From DP-36 sp036004365 (GTDB lineage Bacteria; Desulfobacterota; Binatia; UBA9968), in contig DASYRN010000228.1 in assembly GCA_036004365.1 (NCBI GenBank), positions 1 through 9,393 of the forward strand: DNA of 9,393 bases. The letters run 5' to 3'. The notes beneath the pieces were generated by a model. That model had not been told where the DNA came from. It made no database searches and worked only from the letters and a program-made list of their open reading frames with translations. Below, in pieces: positions 1 to 5,573 of the stretch. The position numbers and the translations under genes are program-made. Position 1 is the first letter of the stretch, and every line of letters begins with the position of its first letter.

Positions 1-82
1 GGCACAGCCACCCGGGATTTTCATTGAGAGCAATTCTCTTCATAAACCGCCAGCGTTTTTTCCGCGTGAAATTGATATGATT

Positions 83-116
83 GGAGTCGTTTAGTGCTGT
101 GATTATAGGAGTCGTT
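83..116. promoter_or_regulatory. Short direct repeat GGAGTCGTT upstream of doxX-like gene
   Basis: Two exact copies of GGAGTCGTT (83-91 and 108-116) start 25 bp apart, with a TTATAG-like -10 candidate between them. They lie about 100 bp upstream of the DoxX-like start. This could be a regulator-binding pair or chance. The rest of positions 1-207 shows nothing else I can support. Confidence 0.2.
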
Positions 117-207
117 ATTTATGGACAAGTGACGTGAATACGTGACCGTGAGGTGAGTGGTCGTCGACAGCCCCTCTCGTAGGATAGCTTGCGGAGAGAC
201 CAATGCC

Positions 208-690
208 ATGAAGCCTTATGAATTGATCCGGTCAGCGCTACTCGGAAACCGCTCGTGGGAGCAATTTTCGATCCTGCTCGCCCGCGTTTCGCTCGGAATG
301 TTTTTCGCCATTTCGGGAGGTAACAAGCTCTTCGTCGCCAGCCACACCCGCCGGATGTATGAAACCCTTGCCGGCGCCGGAATACCCTTTCCGCATTTCA
401 TGACTTATTTCGTCTCCTCCGTCGAGTTCATCAGCGGCTGGCTGCTCGTCATCGGGTTGCTTTCGAGCCTGTGCTGCGCGGCTCTTATCATCCAGATGAT
501 CGTCGCGATCACGACGGTCCAGCTTGCAACGATTCCGACAGGGCTCTCGTTTCTCGACTGGCTCGACGATTTCCTCTATCTGCCCGAAACCATGTACATC
601 ATCATCTTGATCTGGTTGATCTGCTCGGGACCGGGAAAGGTCAGCGTCGATGACCGGATTGCCCGCGCGCTCGGGTATCAGGACGGATAA
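208..690 (+). CDS. DoxX family integral membrane protein
   Basis: This encodes a 160-residue membrane protein that fits the DoxX family. The family is named after a subunit of archaeal thiosulfate:quinone oxidoreductase, but most bacterial members have no assigned reaction. I see four hydrophobic segments, at about residues 21-37, 66-84, 88-106 and 128-140. The first carries the family-like run LLARVSLGMFFAISG followed by NKLF, and an amphipathic loop with RRMYETLAGAGIPFP follows, typical of DoxX. I chose ATG 208 because GGAGAG (193-198) sits about 9 nt upstream. A longer GTG start at 157 would add 17 polar residues with no better ribosome site. The gene stands alone, with an IS remnant 17 bp downstream. 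The family call is good; the substrate is unknown. Confidence 0.82.
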   Translation: MKPYELIRSALLGNRSWEQFSILLARVSLGMFFAISGGNKLFVASHTRRMYETLAGAGIPFPHFMTYFVSSVEFISGWLLVIGLLSSLCCAALIIQMIVAITTVQLATIPTGLSFLDWLDDFLYLPETMYIIILIWLICSGPGKVSVDDRIARALGYQDG

Positions 691-706
691 ACTCGGGAGC
701 GCGCAC

Positions 707-1273
707 TCAAAGATCGCCGTTGTCCGTGAAACCGGGGGTTAGCTCAATTTGACCCCAGCTTCTGGTCACCAGTGCCCAACAGGGTAAACAGCCCTGGTGG
801 TCCAACTGTAAGTGCAATTTGATAGCGCCCTTGGTGCGTTGGAACCGCGCCCAATCAAATACTTTAATGCACAGCTCAATAATGGAAGTATCCACGCTTC
901 GAAGCGGATGCTTGAAGCGAAAGCGACGTTTTTTTGTCACAGCCAAATTCTGGCAGCTCTTCAGTAGCTCCTCGAACACCGTCTGATAGAGCTGCCAAGG
1001 CCGATGCGTATTCGCATAGGCCAGAGTGGAGCGAGTTGGCGCTTGGCGCAAACCCAAGTGCACCAGTTTGCCCGTCGCAGTCGCTAAACCGCCACAGATC
1101 TCACGCAGCGAATTGGCTCCCCCCATCTGACAGAACAGCATTGCTACAAATTGATCCCAACAGCTAAAGCCCTTCGCTGCGCGCTCGGCTTGATGTTGCC
1201 GCACTGCGCGCGCAAAAGTGGCTCGATCCACTAACGATAGCAATTGCGAAAAACAACTGGCTACAGGTATCAT
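707..1273 (-). pseudogene. Truncated IS4-family transposase (N-terminal half)
   Basis: The 188-residue product matches the N-terminal half of IS4-family transposases of the group with a DUF4372-type leader. Characteristic runs are FSQLLSLVDRATF near the start, RGFSCW-like KGFSCWDQFVAMLFCQ (34-49), SLREICGGLA (55-64), RSTLAYANTHRPWQL (81-95), SVDTSIIELC (126-135) and FDWARFQRTKGAIKLHL (139-155). D128 is the first Asp of the DDE triad. Family members run to about 370-400 residues. Here the similarity stops near T170 (about position 764) and the last 18 residues are unrelated, so the second Asp (DRGY region) and the Glu are missing. The enzyme cannot be active. The start is well supported by GGAGGTGA, 4 nt before the ATG. 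It lies tail-to-tail with the DoxX-like gene. Confidence 0.85.
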
Positions 1274-1399
1274 AGATTCACCTCCGGCTGCTCAGTAAGA
1301 ACGGCGCGGACACGCCATTCGTGTGACGGTTGAATTTCACACTATCTTACTGCAGTCGGGGGTTTTTCAGAAAACTATCTTGGACAAGAGTGGGACAGG

Positions 1400-1582
1400 C
1401 TACTTTTTGCTCTTTGCTCTCGGTCTCCCGCCCGGGCGCAACCTTGCTTCGAGTCCGAACAGTCGCGCCATCTCGTCCTGCGACTCTATCTTCCCAAAAG
1501 GTCTCTGCCTATTTACACATTGACGAAGCAAATAATCAAAAAAGTCTGCCTGACGTAGATCCAAATTTTTAAGAGTGCTTGC
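1400..1582 (-). pseudogene. Probable C-terminal remnant of an unidentified gene
   Basis: A minus-strand frame stays open for 60 codons between a TAA (1585-1583) and a TAG (1402-1400). Its content looks like real protein: DFFDYLLRQCVNRQRPFG, then an acidic helix-like stretch (ESQDEMARLFGLEARL) and a basic tail RPGGRPRAKSKK. There is no ATG. The only start option is a TTG at 1564 (54 residues) with no ribosome site, so I read it as the 3' end of a gene whose front was lost. It lies between the IS4 remnant and the next gene. I do not recognise the family. The plus-strand frames over the same bases have poor protein content. Confidence 0.33.
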
Positions 1583-1635
1583 TTAACAATCGCTCAGCGG
1601 TATCATGGAAAAGAAAAAAGAAGGAGCGAAGCAAA

Positions 1636-1893
1636 ATGGATTTCGAAAAAGCAAAGCTGATCCCCGCAGCCGTTTTTAAGAGCCCTCAAGAAGTCGTTTC
1701 AATACAAGAATTGTCGCGCGAACAAAAAATTGAAATCCTTCGGCGATGGGAACAGGACGCGAGGTTGATGGAAGTCGCGGACGAAGAAAGCATGCCCGGC
1801 CCGCAACCCAAACTGCTCCTGCCGATTCGCGACGCTCTGCACGCTCTCAACTATTGGCCGGATACCGAGCGCTCGGGTCCCAACAAAGTCTAA
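1636..1893 (+). CDS. Small conserved hypothetical protein
   Basis: This 85-residue soluble protein has no signal peptide or membrane segment. Its layout resembles short uncharacterised proteobacterial proteins: an N-terminal FKSPQEVV motif (14-21), LSREQKIEILRRWEQDARLMEVADEE across about 26-51 (a charged helix), a proline-rich break (MPGPQPK) and a C-terminal helix LLPIRDALHALNYW. The pattern of an F-x-S-P-x-E-V box followed by L-x-x-E-Q-K-x-x-I-L-x-x-W-E-x-D-A is one I associate with such families, but I know of no function. The start at 1636 is chosen because AAGGAGCG (about 1621-1628) lies just upstream. A longer in-frame start at 1579 adds a lysine-rich leader that includes the ribosome site itself. 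It appears monocistronic. Confidence 0.62.
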   Translation: MDFEKAKLIPAAVFKSPQEVVSIQELSREQKIEILRRWEQDARLMEVADEESMPGPQPKLLLPIRDALHALNYWPDTERSGPNKV

Positions 1894-1986
1894 GAATCGG
1901 CCGCAATAAGTCGCGATGAACTAACCCACTCCGTTCACCGATGAGACCCGCGGGCGAATGGGGGGGGTCGGCTGTGTTAGACGGGA

Positions 1987-2015
1987 TTGACGGACCTATT
2001 TATGGTGGCAGAATG
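1987..2015 (+). promoter_or_regulatory. Putative sigma70-type promoter of copy A
   Basis: TTGACG (1987-1992) is followed, after a 17-bp spacer, by AGAATG (2010-2015). The same arrangement with the same spacing appears in copy B (TTGACG, 17 bp, AAAATG). The ATG at 2027 is only 11 bp past the -10, so the transcript would have almost no leader. No ribosome site is visible before the ATG, which agrees with near-leaderless translation. Confidence 0.4.
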
Positions 2016-2026
2016 TTTTTGCGATC

Positions 2027-2287
2027 ATGAATCAAACTAGTCTGAAGACGGCAATGCTTTTGTTCCTCCCAGTTGGGCTTTCCGCGTGTGTGTCTCAGAG
2101 GCCGGTGCTTCATTCGAATGAGCATTTGATGCGTGTAGGACCTACTGTGGCCGAGCGGGACATTGACGAATGTGTGCGGCGGGCCGGACAGTATGAGTCT
2201 CGGCAACCAAGTCCATCTCCATCCTACAGGGACCTCGTCGACCGCTGCCTCCGTGAAAAAGGCTACCAGCCAGGCGGTTGGAAATAG
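2027..2287 (+). CDS. Small lipoprotein, zipper-less paralogue of the 4410-4859 gene
   Basis: The 86-residue product has a lipoprotein signal (MNQTSLKTAM, hydrophobic core, lipobox L18-S-A-C21), so it should be lipidated and envelope-anchored. The mature part keeps two conserved blocks: LMRVGPTVAERDIDECVRRA (34-53) and, after the PSPSPS linker, YRDLVDRCLREKGYQPGGWK at the C terminus. The two cysteines C49 and C74 could pair. Compared with the paralogue it lacks residues 59-121 of that protein, the Gly/Ala-rich zipper. The join falls cleanly between codons 58 and 59, with no stop or frameshift. The promoter and flanks match the paralogue, so it may still be expressed. It could be a decaying copy or a soluble-domain variant; function is unknown. 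Confidence 0.7.
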   Translation: MNQTSLKTAMLLFLPVGLSACVSQRPVLHSNEHLMRVGPTVAERDIDECVRRAGQYESRQPSPSPSYRDLVDRCLREKGYQPGGWK

Positions 2288-2429
2288 AGCAACTTAAGGC
2301 CTTTCTCGAAACGTGTTCCCCACCAGCACGGTGTTTCCGACTCTCGCCCCACGTCTCGTAAGGTCGCGCAGCAATTGTCAACGAAAGACTTGACGTCGAG
2401 GAGGAGGCTTTGGGGTTCGGCTTGAATAA

Positions 2430-2675
2430 GTGAATGGAGAAAATCCTTTCAGGGGTCGAACCGAGGACGTCATCATCGGTTCAGAAGGGCAATGAGAAAT
2501 GGGAAATTGGTCGCGACAAGGGCACCACGTCAATGGCGAGCTCAAGAAGGGTGCGAACGTAACCATCCACTATAAGATGACCGCGTCAAGCATCGAGGTC
2601 AAAGATGCCGGCAAAGCCAAGACCGAGACCAAGACCAAGGCCGACGAGAAGAAAGCCGAAACCAAAACCAAGTAG
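2430..2675 (+). pseudogene. Frameshifted remnant of a small Lys-rich-tailed protein gene
   Basis: Three frame segments read as one protein. From GTG 2430, one frame gives RGRTEDVIIG, then TGA at 2493. A second frame from 2482 gives QKGNEKWEIGRDKGT. From 2529 the original frame resumes with VNGELKKGANVTIHYKMTA, SSIEVKDAG and a Lys/Thr/Glu tail ending KKAETKTK at TAG 2673-2675. The order fits a small beta-barrel domain (strands around KWEIGRD, GANVTIHYKM and SSIEV) with a repetitive charged tail built from imperfect AAGACC/AAAACC-type repeats. Two compensating shifts near 2480 and 2529 break it. It begins about 40 bp after duplicated unit A ends, so that unit may have displaced its 5' end. A 58-residue frame from ATG 2499 is possible but would lose the first strand. 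Confidence 0.5.
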
Positions 2676-2704
2676 CTCAGTCCCCCGTTCCTTTCGAGCT
2701 ATGC

Positions 2705-2726
2705 TTCGCGGGTGACATGCCGCGAA
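2705..2726. other. Perfect 7-bp hairpin after the 2430-2675 remnant
   Basis: TTCGCGG (2705-2711) and CCGCGAA (2720-2726) are exact reverse complements around an 8-nt loop, 30 bp past the remnant's stop. No T-run follows, so it is only a weak candidate for a terminator. Confidence 0.3.
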
Positions 2727-2762
2727 CGCAAAAAGAGCATGTAGTCAATATATAAAGAGCTT

Positions 2763-2897
2763 GTTGAAAAAGCCTATTTTCAAACCGGTCAAAAGGTCTC
2801 AGTTGCAAGGCGCGCGAAAAATCGACGAGCGGAGACTTTTGTCAGTACGTTGGAGCGAGGCGATTGAGCACAACGAAGCAAATGAGCCTTTTTCAAC
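2763..2897. mobile_element. MITE-like intergenic element with 10-bp terminal inverted repeats
   Basis: GTTGAAAAAG (2763-2772) and CTTTTTCAAC (2888-2897) are perfect inverted ends of a 135-bp non-coding element. An inner pair, CAAAAGGTCTC (2790-2800) and GAGACTTTTG (2832-2841), is complementary but for one extra G, so the element can fold into a nested hairpin. Short repeats with GTTGAAAAAG-type ends recur in intergenic DNA of Deltaproteobacteria and Nitrospira-like genomes; that resemblance is from memory and not tested. It encodes nothing. It lies 30 bp past the stop of the minus-strand gene ending at 2927. Confidence 0.55.
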
Positions 2898-2926
2898 GGT
2901 CTGATTTCAAGATGCAAGCCAAGCCC

Positions 2927-3331
2927 TTAATTCGTTGCTCGCGATCTTGAACCGGCCAGACTGACTATTTTCTTTTCTGCCCTGGAGAGGGCTCTGGCCA
3001 CAGCGGATTGATTGATCTCCTCGGCGAGCTTCCAGTGGCCGGCCTTCTGGATCAAGGATCTTAAGTCTCTTTTGAGGCGGCTGAGAGTCCACTTCACAGG
3101 GTCGGGAGCAGTTTTCCCATCGATTCGCTCTATCTTGCTCCGTTTGGAACCTATCAGGTGGAAGTGAGGCCTCAACTTGAAACAATCAAAGCGGAGGACG
3201 TGTTCAGGCCGCTCCCCATCGCTACCGTAAACTTCAAAGCTCGGTCCAGAGTCCTTTCCCCTGCGGCGGTATTGAATTTCGATCCGCACCCCTCCGGCCT
3301 CAACAGCCATCGACCGATTCTGCTTCTTCAT
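2927..3331 (-). CDS. Unidentified small basic protein
   Basis: This 134-residue soluble protein has no signal peptide or membrane segment. The N-terminal half looks like a compact beta domain: VRIEIQYRRRG (15-25), SFEVYGSDG (31-39) and the distinctive LRFDCFKLRPHFHL (46-59), rich in aromatic and His residues. The C-terminal half is helical and charged: WTLSRLKRDLRSLIQKAGHW (81-100), then LAEEINQSAVARALSRAEKKI. The DCF..(R/N)PH.H core resembles an uncharacterised family I have seen in environmental bacteria; I will not assign a name. ATG 3331 is chosen because GGAGGAG ends 5 nt upstream. An upstream TTG (3346) would place that site inside the gene. It is transcribed alone, with an upstream intergenic stretch carrying a strong palindrome. 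Confidence 0.7.
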   Translation of the reverse strand: MKKQNRSMAVEAGGVRIEIQYRRRGKDSGPSFEVYGSDGERPEHVLRFDCFKLRPHFHLIGSKRSKIERIDGKTAPDPVKWTLSRLKRDLRSLIQKAGHWKLAEEINQSAVARALSRAEKKIVSLAGSRSRATN

Positions 3332-3418
3332 ATTTCTCCTCCACAAACAAGAAGAGCCACGGGTTTTCTTCGAATGTTATCCTATTTTCGCATTTGCGAA
3401 AACGTGAAAGTGAGTCAT

Positions 3419-3450
3419 TTCGACGTTTCGACAATTGTCGAAACGTCGAA
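3419..3450. repeat. Perfect 32-bp palindrome within a nested inverted repeat
   Basis: The left arm TTCGACGTTTCGACAA is followed immediately by its exact reverse complement. It is nested inside two outer pairs: CGTGAAA (3403-3409) with TTTCACG (3459-3465), and AAAACGTG (3399-3406) with CACGTTTT (3474-3481). The whole structure spans about 83 bp between the starts and ends of two minus-strand genes. A close relative of the core lies at 5491-5524, and the AAAACGTG/CACGTTTT pair recurs at 7524-7546. It could be a mobile palindromic repeat, a terminator-like structure or a protein-binding site. Confidence 0.85.
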
Positions 3451-3503
3451 GCGTTACGTTTCACGACCACGAGCACGTTTTTTACTTTTGCCTTTTTACT
3501 TGT

Positions 3504-3529
3504 CTTACGCCTCATGCCTCACGGCTCAC
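3504..3529. repeat. Degenerate GCCTCA-type tail repeat, locus 1
   Basis: The run contains CTTACGCCTCATGCCTCACG and then GCTCAC, imperfect 7-mers of the form (A/T)(C/T)GCCTC. It lies 25 bp past the stop of the metalloprotease on the minus strand. Similar tails are at 5574-5603 and 7576-7605, each just past the 3' end of a minus-strand gene and in the same orientation. Confidence 0.6.
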
Positions 3530-3554
3530 CCATCGGCCCCGGTTGAGCACCGAC

Positions 3555-4226
3555 TCACTTCCACGTCGGCGGATAAAGCTTTAACAGAAATTGTTTCTCT
3601 TCTTCCATCAGGGGGAAATAGCGCTCCACGTCGGAGCGAAACGCGTCCGGTCGACAAGGTGCGGGCCGGCCGCACATAAGGTAGCTGGGGTCTTCGTTAT
3701 GCCCGAGTCCGATCGCATGGCCCAGCTCGTGGGCTATGACGTTGCGGGCCACGTTGGGCACCGTCAGTGGATAGAGCTGATATCCGCGGATGCCAACAAG
3801 GCGCCTTCCATCGCTGAGGAAAGGACCCGCGAAGGAAACAAAATCCCCATCCGATAGTGCGACGATCAGATCTCCGTCGATCTTCATCAAACTTGCCGTT
3901 GGCTCCAGCGCCCCTTCCTTAGTAAGAACAGCGTTACTCCTTGCTGCCAGCTCCTCAGCCGGGATAGTCTCTTTTGTGAAAGTAACCGCCCCCAACCTGA
4001 AACCGCTGCCGATTTCCGACAGCTGCTTATTCCAGAAATCCACCGCCTCAATGACCAATTGGATTCTCGAGTCTCCCTCTTTCCCGGATACGACAATCGT
4101 TGGTATTTTGTTCCAACTTCGTGCTCGGTTAGGAAACAATGTCGCCGCTCCGATAGCCTGACTAGAGCCCAGGAGCAAGACCAAAACCAGAAAGAGGCCC
4201 GCCAGTCCGTTTTCCCTTTTTTGCAT
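3555..4226 (-). CDS. Secreted matrixin-like zinc metalloprotease
   Basis: The 223-residue product has an N-terminal signal peptide (MQKRENG, then a hydrophobic core at about 8-22, with likely cleavage near AIGA-A at 24-28). It carries the metzincin zinc site H166-E-L-G-H170-A-I-G-L-G-H176, with E167 as the general base. Next comes a short loop to Y182-L-M184, the Met-turn. This is the M10/matrixin-type layout. Upstream, the AVDFWNKQL segment (61-69) is the N-terminal helix seen in bacterial matrixins, and DGDLIVALSDGDF (117-129) supplies the beta-sheet core. It should be an exported peptidase; its substrate is unknown. C185 and C191 just after the Met-turn may form a local disulfide. ATG 4226 has an AAGG 9 nt upstream; TTG 4235 is the alternative. 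No inhibitor or secretion gene is adjacent. Confidence 0.85.
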   Translation of the reverse strand: MQKRENGLAGLFLVLVLLLGSSQAIGAATLFPNRARSWNKIPTIVVSGKEGDSRIQLVIEAVDFWNKQLSEIGSGFRLGAVTFTKETIPAEELAARSNAVLTKEGALEPTASLMKIDGDLIVALSDGDFVSFAGPFLSDGRRLVGIRGYQLYPLTVPNVARNVIAHELGHAIGLGHNEDPSYLMCGRPAPCRPDAFRSDVERYFPLMEEEKQFLLKLYPPTWK

Positions 4227-4369
4227 CGAGTCCAACCTTATCAGGCGAGGTGTTGTCTTTCCAGATTACAAAAACTCAAAGCGAGCCCCCAATGATTTCC
4301 TTTGTCGCAGGCGGTACATCAAGATCCATCCTCGTCGAGGGGTCATCCTCCTGGGGTCAGAAAAGGGGG

Positions 4370-4398
4370 TTGACGGACCTATTGATCGTGGCAAAATG
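4370..4398 (+). promoter_or_regulatory. Putative sigma70-type promoter of copy B
   Basis: TTGACG (4370-4375), a 17-bp spacer and AAAATG (4393-4398) repeat the arrangement seen in copy A. The spacer has changed at a few positions, but both boxes and their spacing persist. The gene's ATG follows 11 bp after the -10, again leaving almost no room for a leader or ribosome site. Confidence 0.42.
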
Positions 4399-4409
4399 TT
4401 TTCGGGACC

Positions 4410-4859
4410 ATGAATCAAACCAGTCTGAAGACGGCAATGCTTTTATCCCTCTTAGTTGGGCTTTCCGCATGTGCGGCTCAGAGGCCGGTGCTTCATTCGA
4501 ATGAGCATTTGATGCGTGTAGGATCTACTGTGGCCGAGCGGGACATTGACGAATGTACGCGGCGAGCCGAAGGGTATGTGTCGAGCGAGCGCGGACAGAA
4601 TGTCGGGGAGAGTGCTGCCACTGACACCGTGACTAGCGCTGCTGCTGGTGCTGCGGGAGGGGGTGCTGGGGGTGCAGTGATCGGCCAGGCTGGTCGAGGT
4701 GCCGCAGCAGGTGCCGCAGGCGGTGCCGCTGCGAGTCTAACCTCTAGTCTTTTGCAGGGACTTTTCGCACCTCGGCAACCAAGTCCATCTCCATCCTACA
4801 GGGATCTCGTCAACCGCTGCCTCCGTGAAAAAGGCTACGAGCCAGGCGGTTGGAAATAG
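4410..4859 (+). CDS. Glycine-zipper lipoprotein
   Basis: The 149-residue product begins with a lipoprotein signal (K7, hydrophobic core, lipobox L18-S-A-C21), so the mature protein is lipidated at C21. Domains in order: a conserved block HSNEHLMRVGSTVAERDIDEC (29-49); a polar linker; a Gly/Ala-rich zipper (about 77-108, repeats of the GxxxG type such as GAAGGGAGGAVIGQAG) that should insert into or pack against a membrane; a short hydrophobic SLLQGLF; a PSPSPS linker; and the C-terminal block YRDLVNRCLREKGYEPGGWK. Glycine-zipper lipoproteins are envelope proteins, some involved in outer-membrane integrity; the exact role here is unknown. No ribosome site is visible before the ATG, and the promoter sits almost on top of it. 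The zipper codons are very GC-rich and repetitive, which could favour slippage or deletion, as seen in the paralogue. Confidence 0.82.
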   Translation: MNQTSLKTAMLLSLLVGLSACAAQRPVLHSNEHLMRVGSTVAERDIDECTRRAEGYVSSERGQNVGESAATDTVTSAAAGAAGGGAGGAVIGQAGRGAAAGAAGGAAASLTSSLLQGLFAPRQPSPSPSYRDLVNRCLREKGYEPGGWK

Positions 4860-4992
4860 ACCGACTTAAGGCCTTTCTCGAAACGTGTTCCCCACGAGCA
4901 CGATGTTTCCGACTCTCGCCCCACGTCTCGTAAGGTCGCACAGCAATTGTCAACGAAAGACTTAACCGTCGGAAAAGTAGCCTGCCGCCTGA

Positions 4993-5388
4993 CTATTGTT
5001 GCTTCTTGAAGACGACCTCTTCCCCCTTGCGGGTTCCTTTGAGGGTTCCGTCCACAAGCGAAAGCTCAAGTTTCACGTTGTTGCCGGAGTTCGGATTGCG
5101 GAGATCCAGCGTTACCCTTTCGCCTTTTACAATACCAGTGATCACGGGACGATAACCTTTTGCTCCACCTGCCCCTCGGATCTGCCCGGAACCTGCCACC
5201 TGATTGTCGTTTATCAGACGGAGGTCCATCTCAAGCTCCCCTCCGCCAGGAGCCGGACCTGTCCACTTGCCGTTCACCCAACTGTAAGCGGGATTTCCCG
5301 ACTCTTGGGCTGCCGCGGATGTACAGGAGAGACTTAAAAACAGCGTGCTGAATACTATCAGCACGCCCAGTCGCCCGTGTTTTCTCAT
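4993..5388 (-). CDS. Secreted small beta-rich protein of unknown function
   Basis: The 131-residue product starts with a signal peptide (MRKHGR, then a hydrophobic core at about 8-21) and a likely signal peptidase I site at A-A-A/Q (about 25-28). C22 sits in SLSC, which is a poor lipobox (Ser, not Leu, at -3), so I favour a soluble periplasmic or secreted protein. The mature part is a series of short strands separated by Gly/Asn turns: WVNGKWTGPAPGGG, ELEMDLRLINDN, AGSGQIRG, VITGIVKGERVTLDL, VKLELSLVDGTLKGTRKG. That suggests a small beta-barrel or sandwich. The start is strong: GGGAGGAAG, 5 nt before ATG. It lies 103 bp downstream of the 5491-5524 palindrome in its own direction, so it is probably not in an operon with the MFS gene. 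Confidence 0.75.
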   Translation of the reverse strand: MRKHGRLGVLIVFSTLFLSLSCTSAAAQESGNPAYSWVNGKWTGPAPGGGELEMDLRLINDNQVAGSGQIRGAGGAKGYRPVITGIVKGERVTLDLRNPNSGNNVKLELSLVDGTLKGTRKGEEVVFKKQQ

Positions 5389-5490
5389 CTGTTCTTCCTC
5401 CCTGAAGCCGATAAGCGAAACCGGATGCTCACCAGCGTCTCTCGGACACTCTCAAAGCAACATCATACCCCAACATGCCTTCTCTGGCCG

Positions 5491-5524
5491 CTTCGACGTT
5501 TCGACAATTCCCGAAACGTCGAAG
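5491..5524. repeat. Second copy of the TTCGACGTTTCG palindrome
   Basis: CTTCGACGTTTCG (5491-5503) and CGAAACGTCGAAG (5512-5524) form a perfect 13-bp stem around the 8-nt loop ACAATTCC. The arms match the core of the 3419-3450 palindrome. Only the centre differs, where ATTGTC has become ATTCCC. It lies between the start of the secreted small protein and the end of the MFS gene. Confidence 0.8.
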
Positions 5525-5573
5525 CATCTCTCGATCATCCATCATCCATCCTCTATCCTCGTTACTCATAACT

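Larger units (their letters stand above)
1983..2391 (+). repeat. Duplicated unit, copy A (409 bp)
   Basis: This stretch aligns with 4366-4963 from just before the -35 box, through the whole lipoprotein gene and about 105 bp past its stop (similarity ends at the shared CGAAAGACTT). The two differ by scattered substitutions and one gap: copy A is 409 bp and copy B 598 bp, a difference of exactly 189 bp. All of it comes from the loss of the glycine-zipper codons. The conserved 3' flank has no obvious gene, but it is as well preserved as the coding part. Confidence 0.9.
4366..4963 (+). repeat. Duplicated unit, copy B (598 bp)
   Basis: This is the partner of 1983-2391, in the same orientation about 2.4 kb away. 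Similarity begins at the GGG before the -35 box and ends at CGAAAGACTT (4954-4963), about 104 bp past the gene's stop. It is 189 bp longer than copy A because the glycine-zipper coding segment (4584-4772) is present. The genes lying between the two copies are unrelated to either. Confidence 0.9.

Noticed and set aside
21..209. 62-residue minus-strand frame at the left edge
   Set aside because: No recognisable features, a polar composition with no motif, and no ribosome site that I can defend.
1321..1342. GTGTGA/TCACAC inverted repeat upstream of the transposase remnant
   Set aside because: A 6-bp stem with a 10-nt loop is easily expected by chance, and it does not match either flank as an IS end.
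1323..1572. Two overlapping plus-strand frames of 66 and 80 residues
   Set aside because: Low-quality protein content and no ribosome site. The opposite strand over the same bases gives a more protein-like frame.
3158..3679. 173-residue plus-strand open frame
   Set aside because: It lies antisense to the 2927-3331 gene and the metalloprotease end and runs through the palindrome. It has no ribosome site and its composition is unlike a folded protein.
4236..4365. Short minus-strand frames upstream of the metalloprotease
   Set aside because: About 20-25 codons each, with a GGAGG too close to the ATG. Too little evidence to call a gene or remnant.
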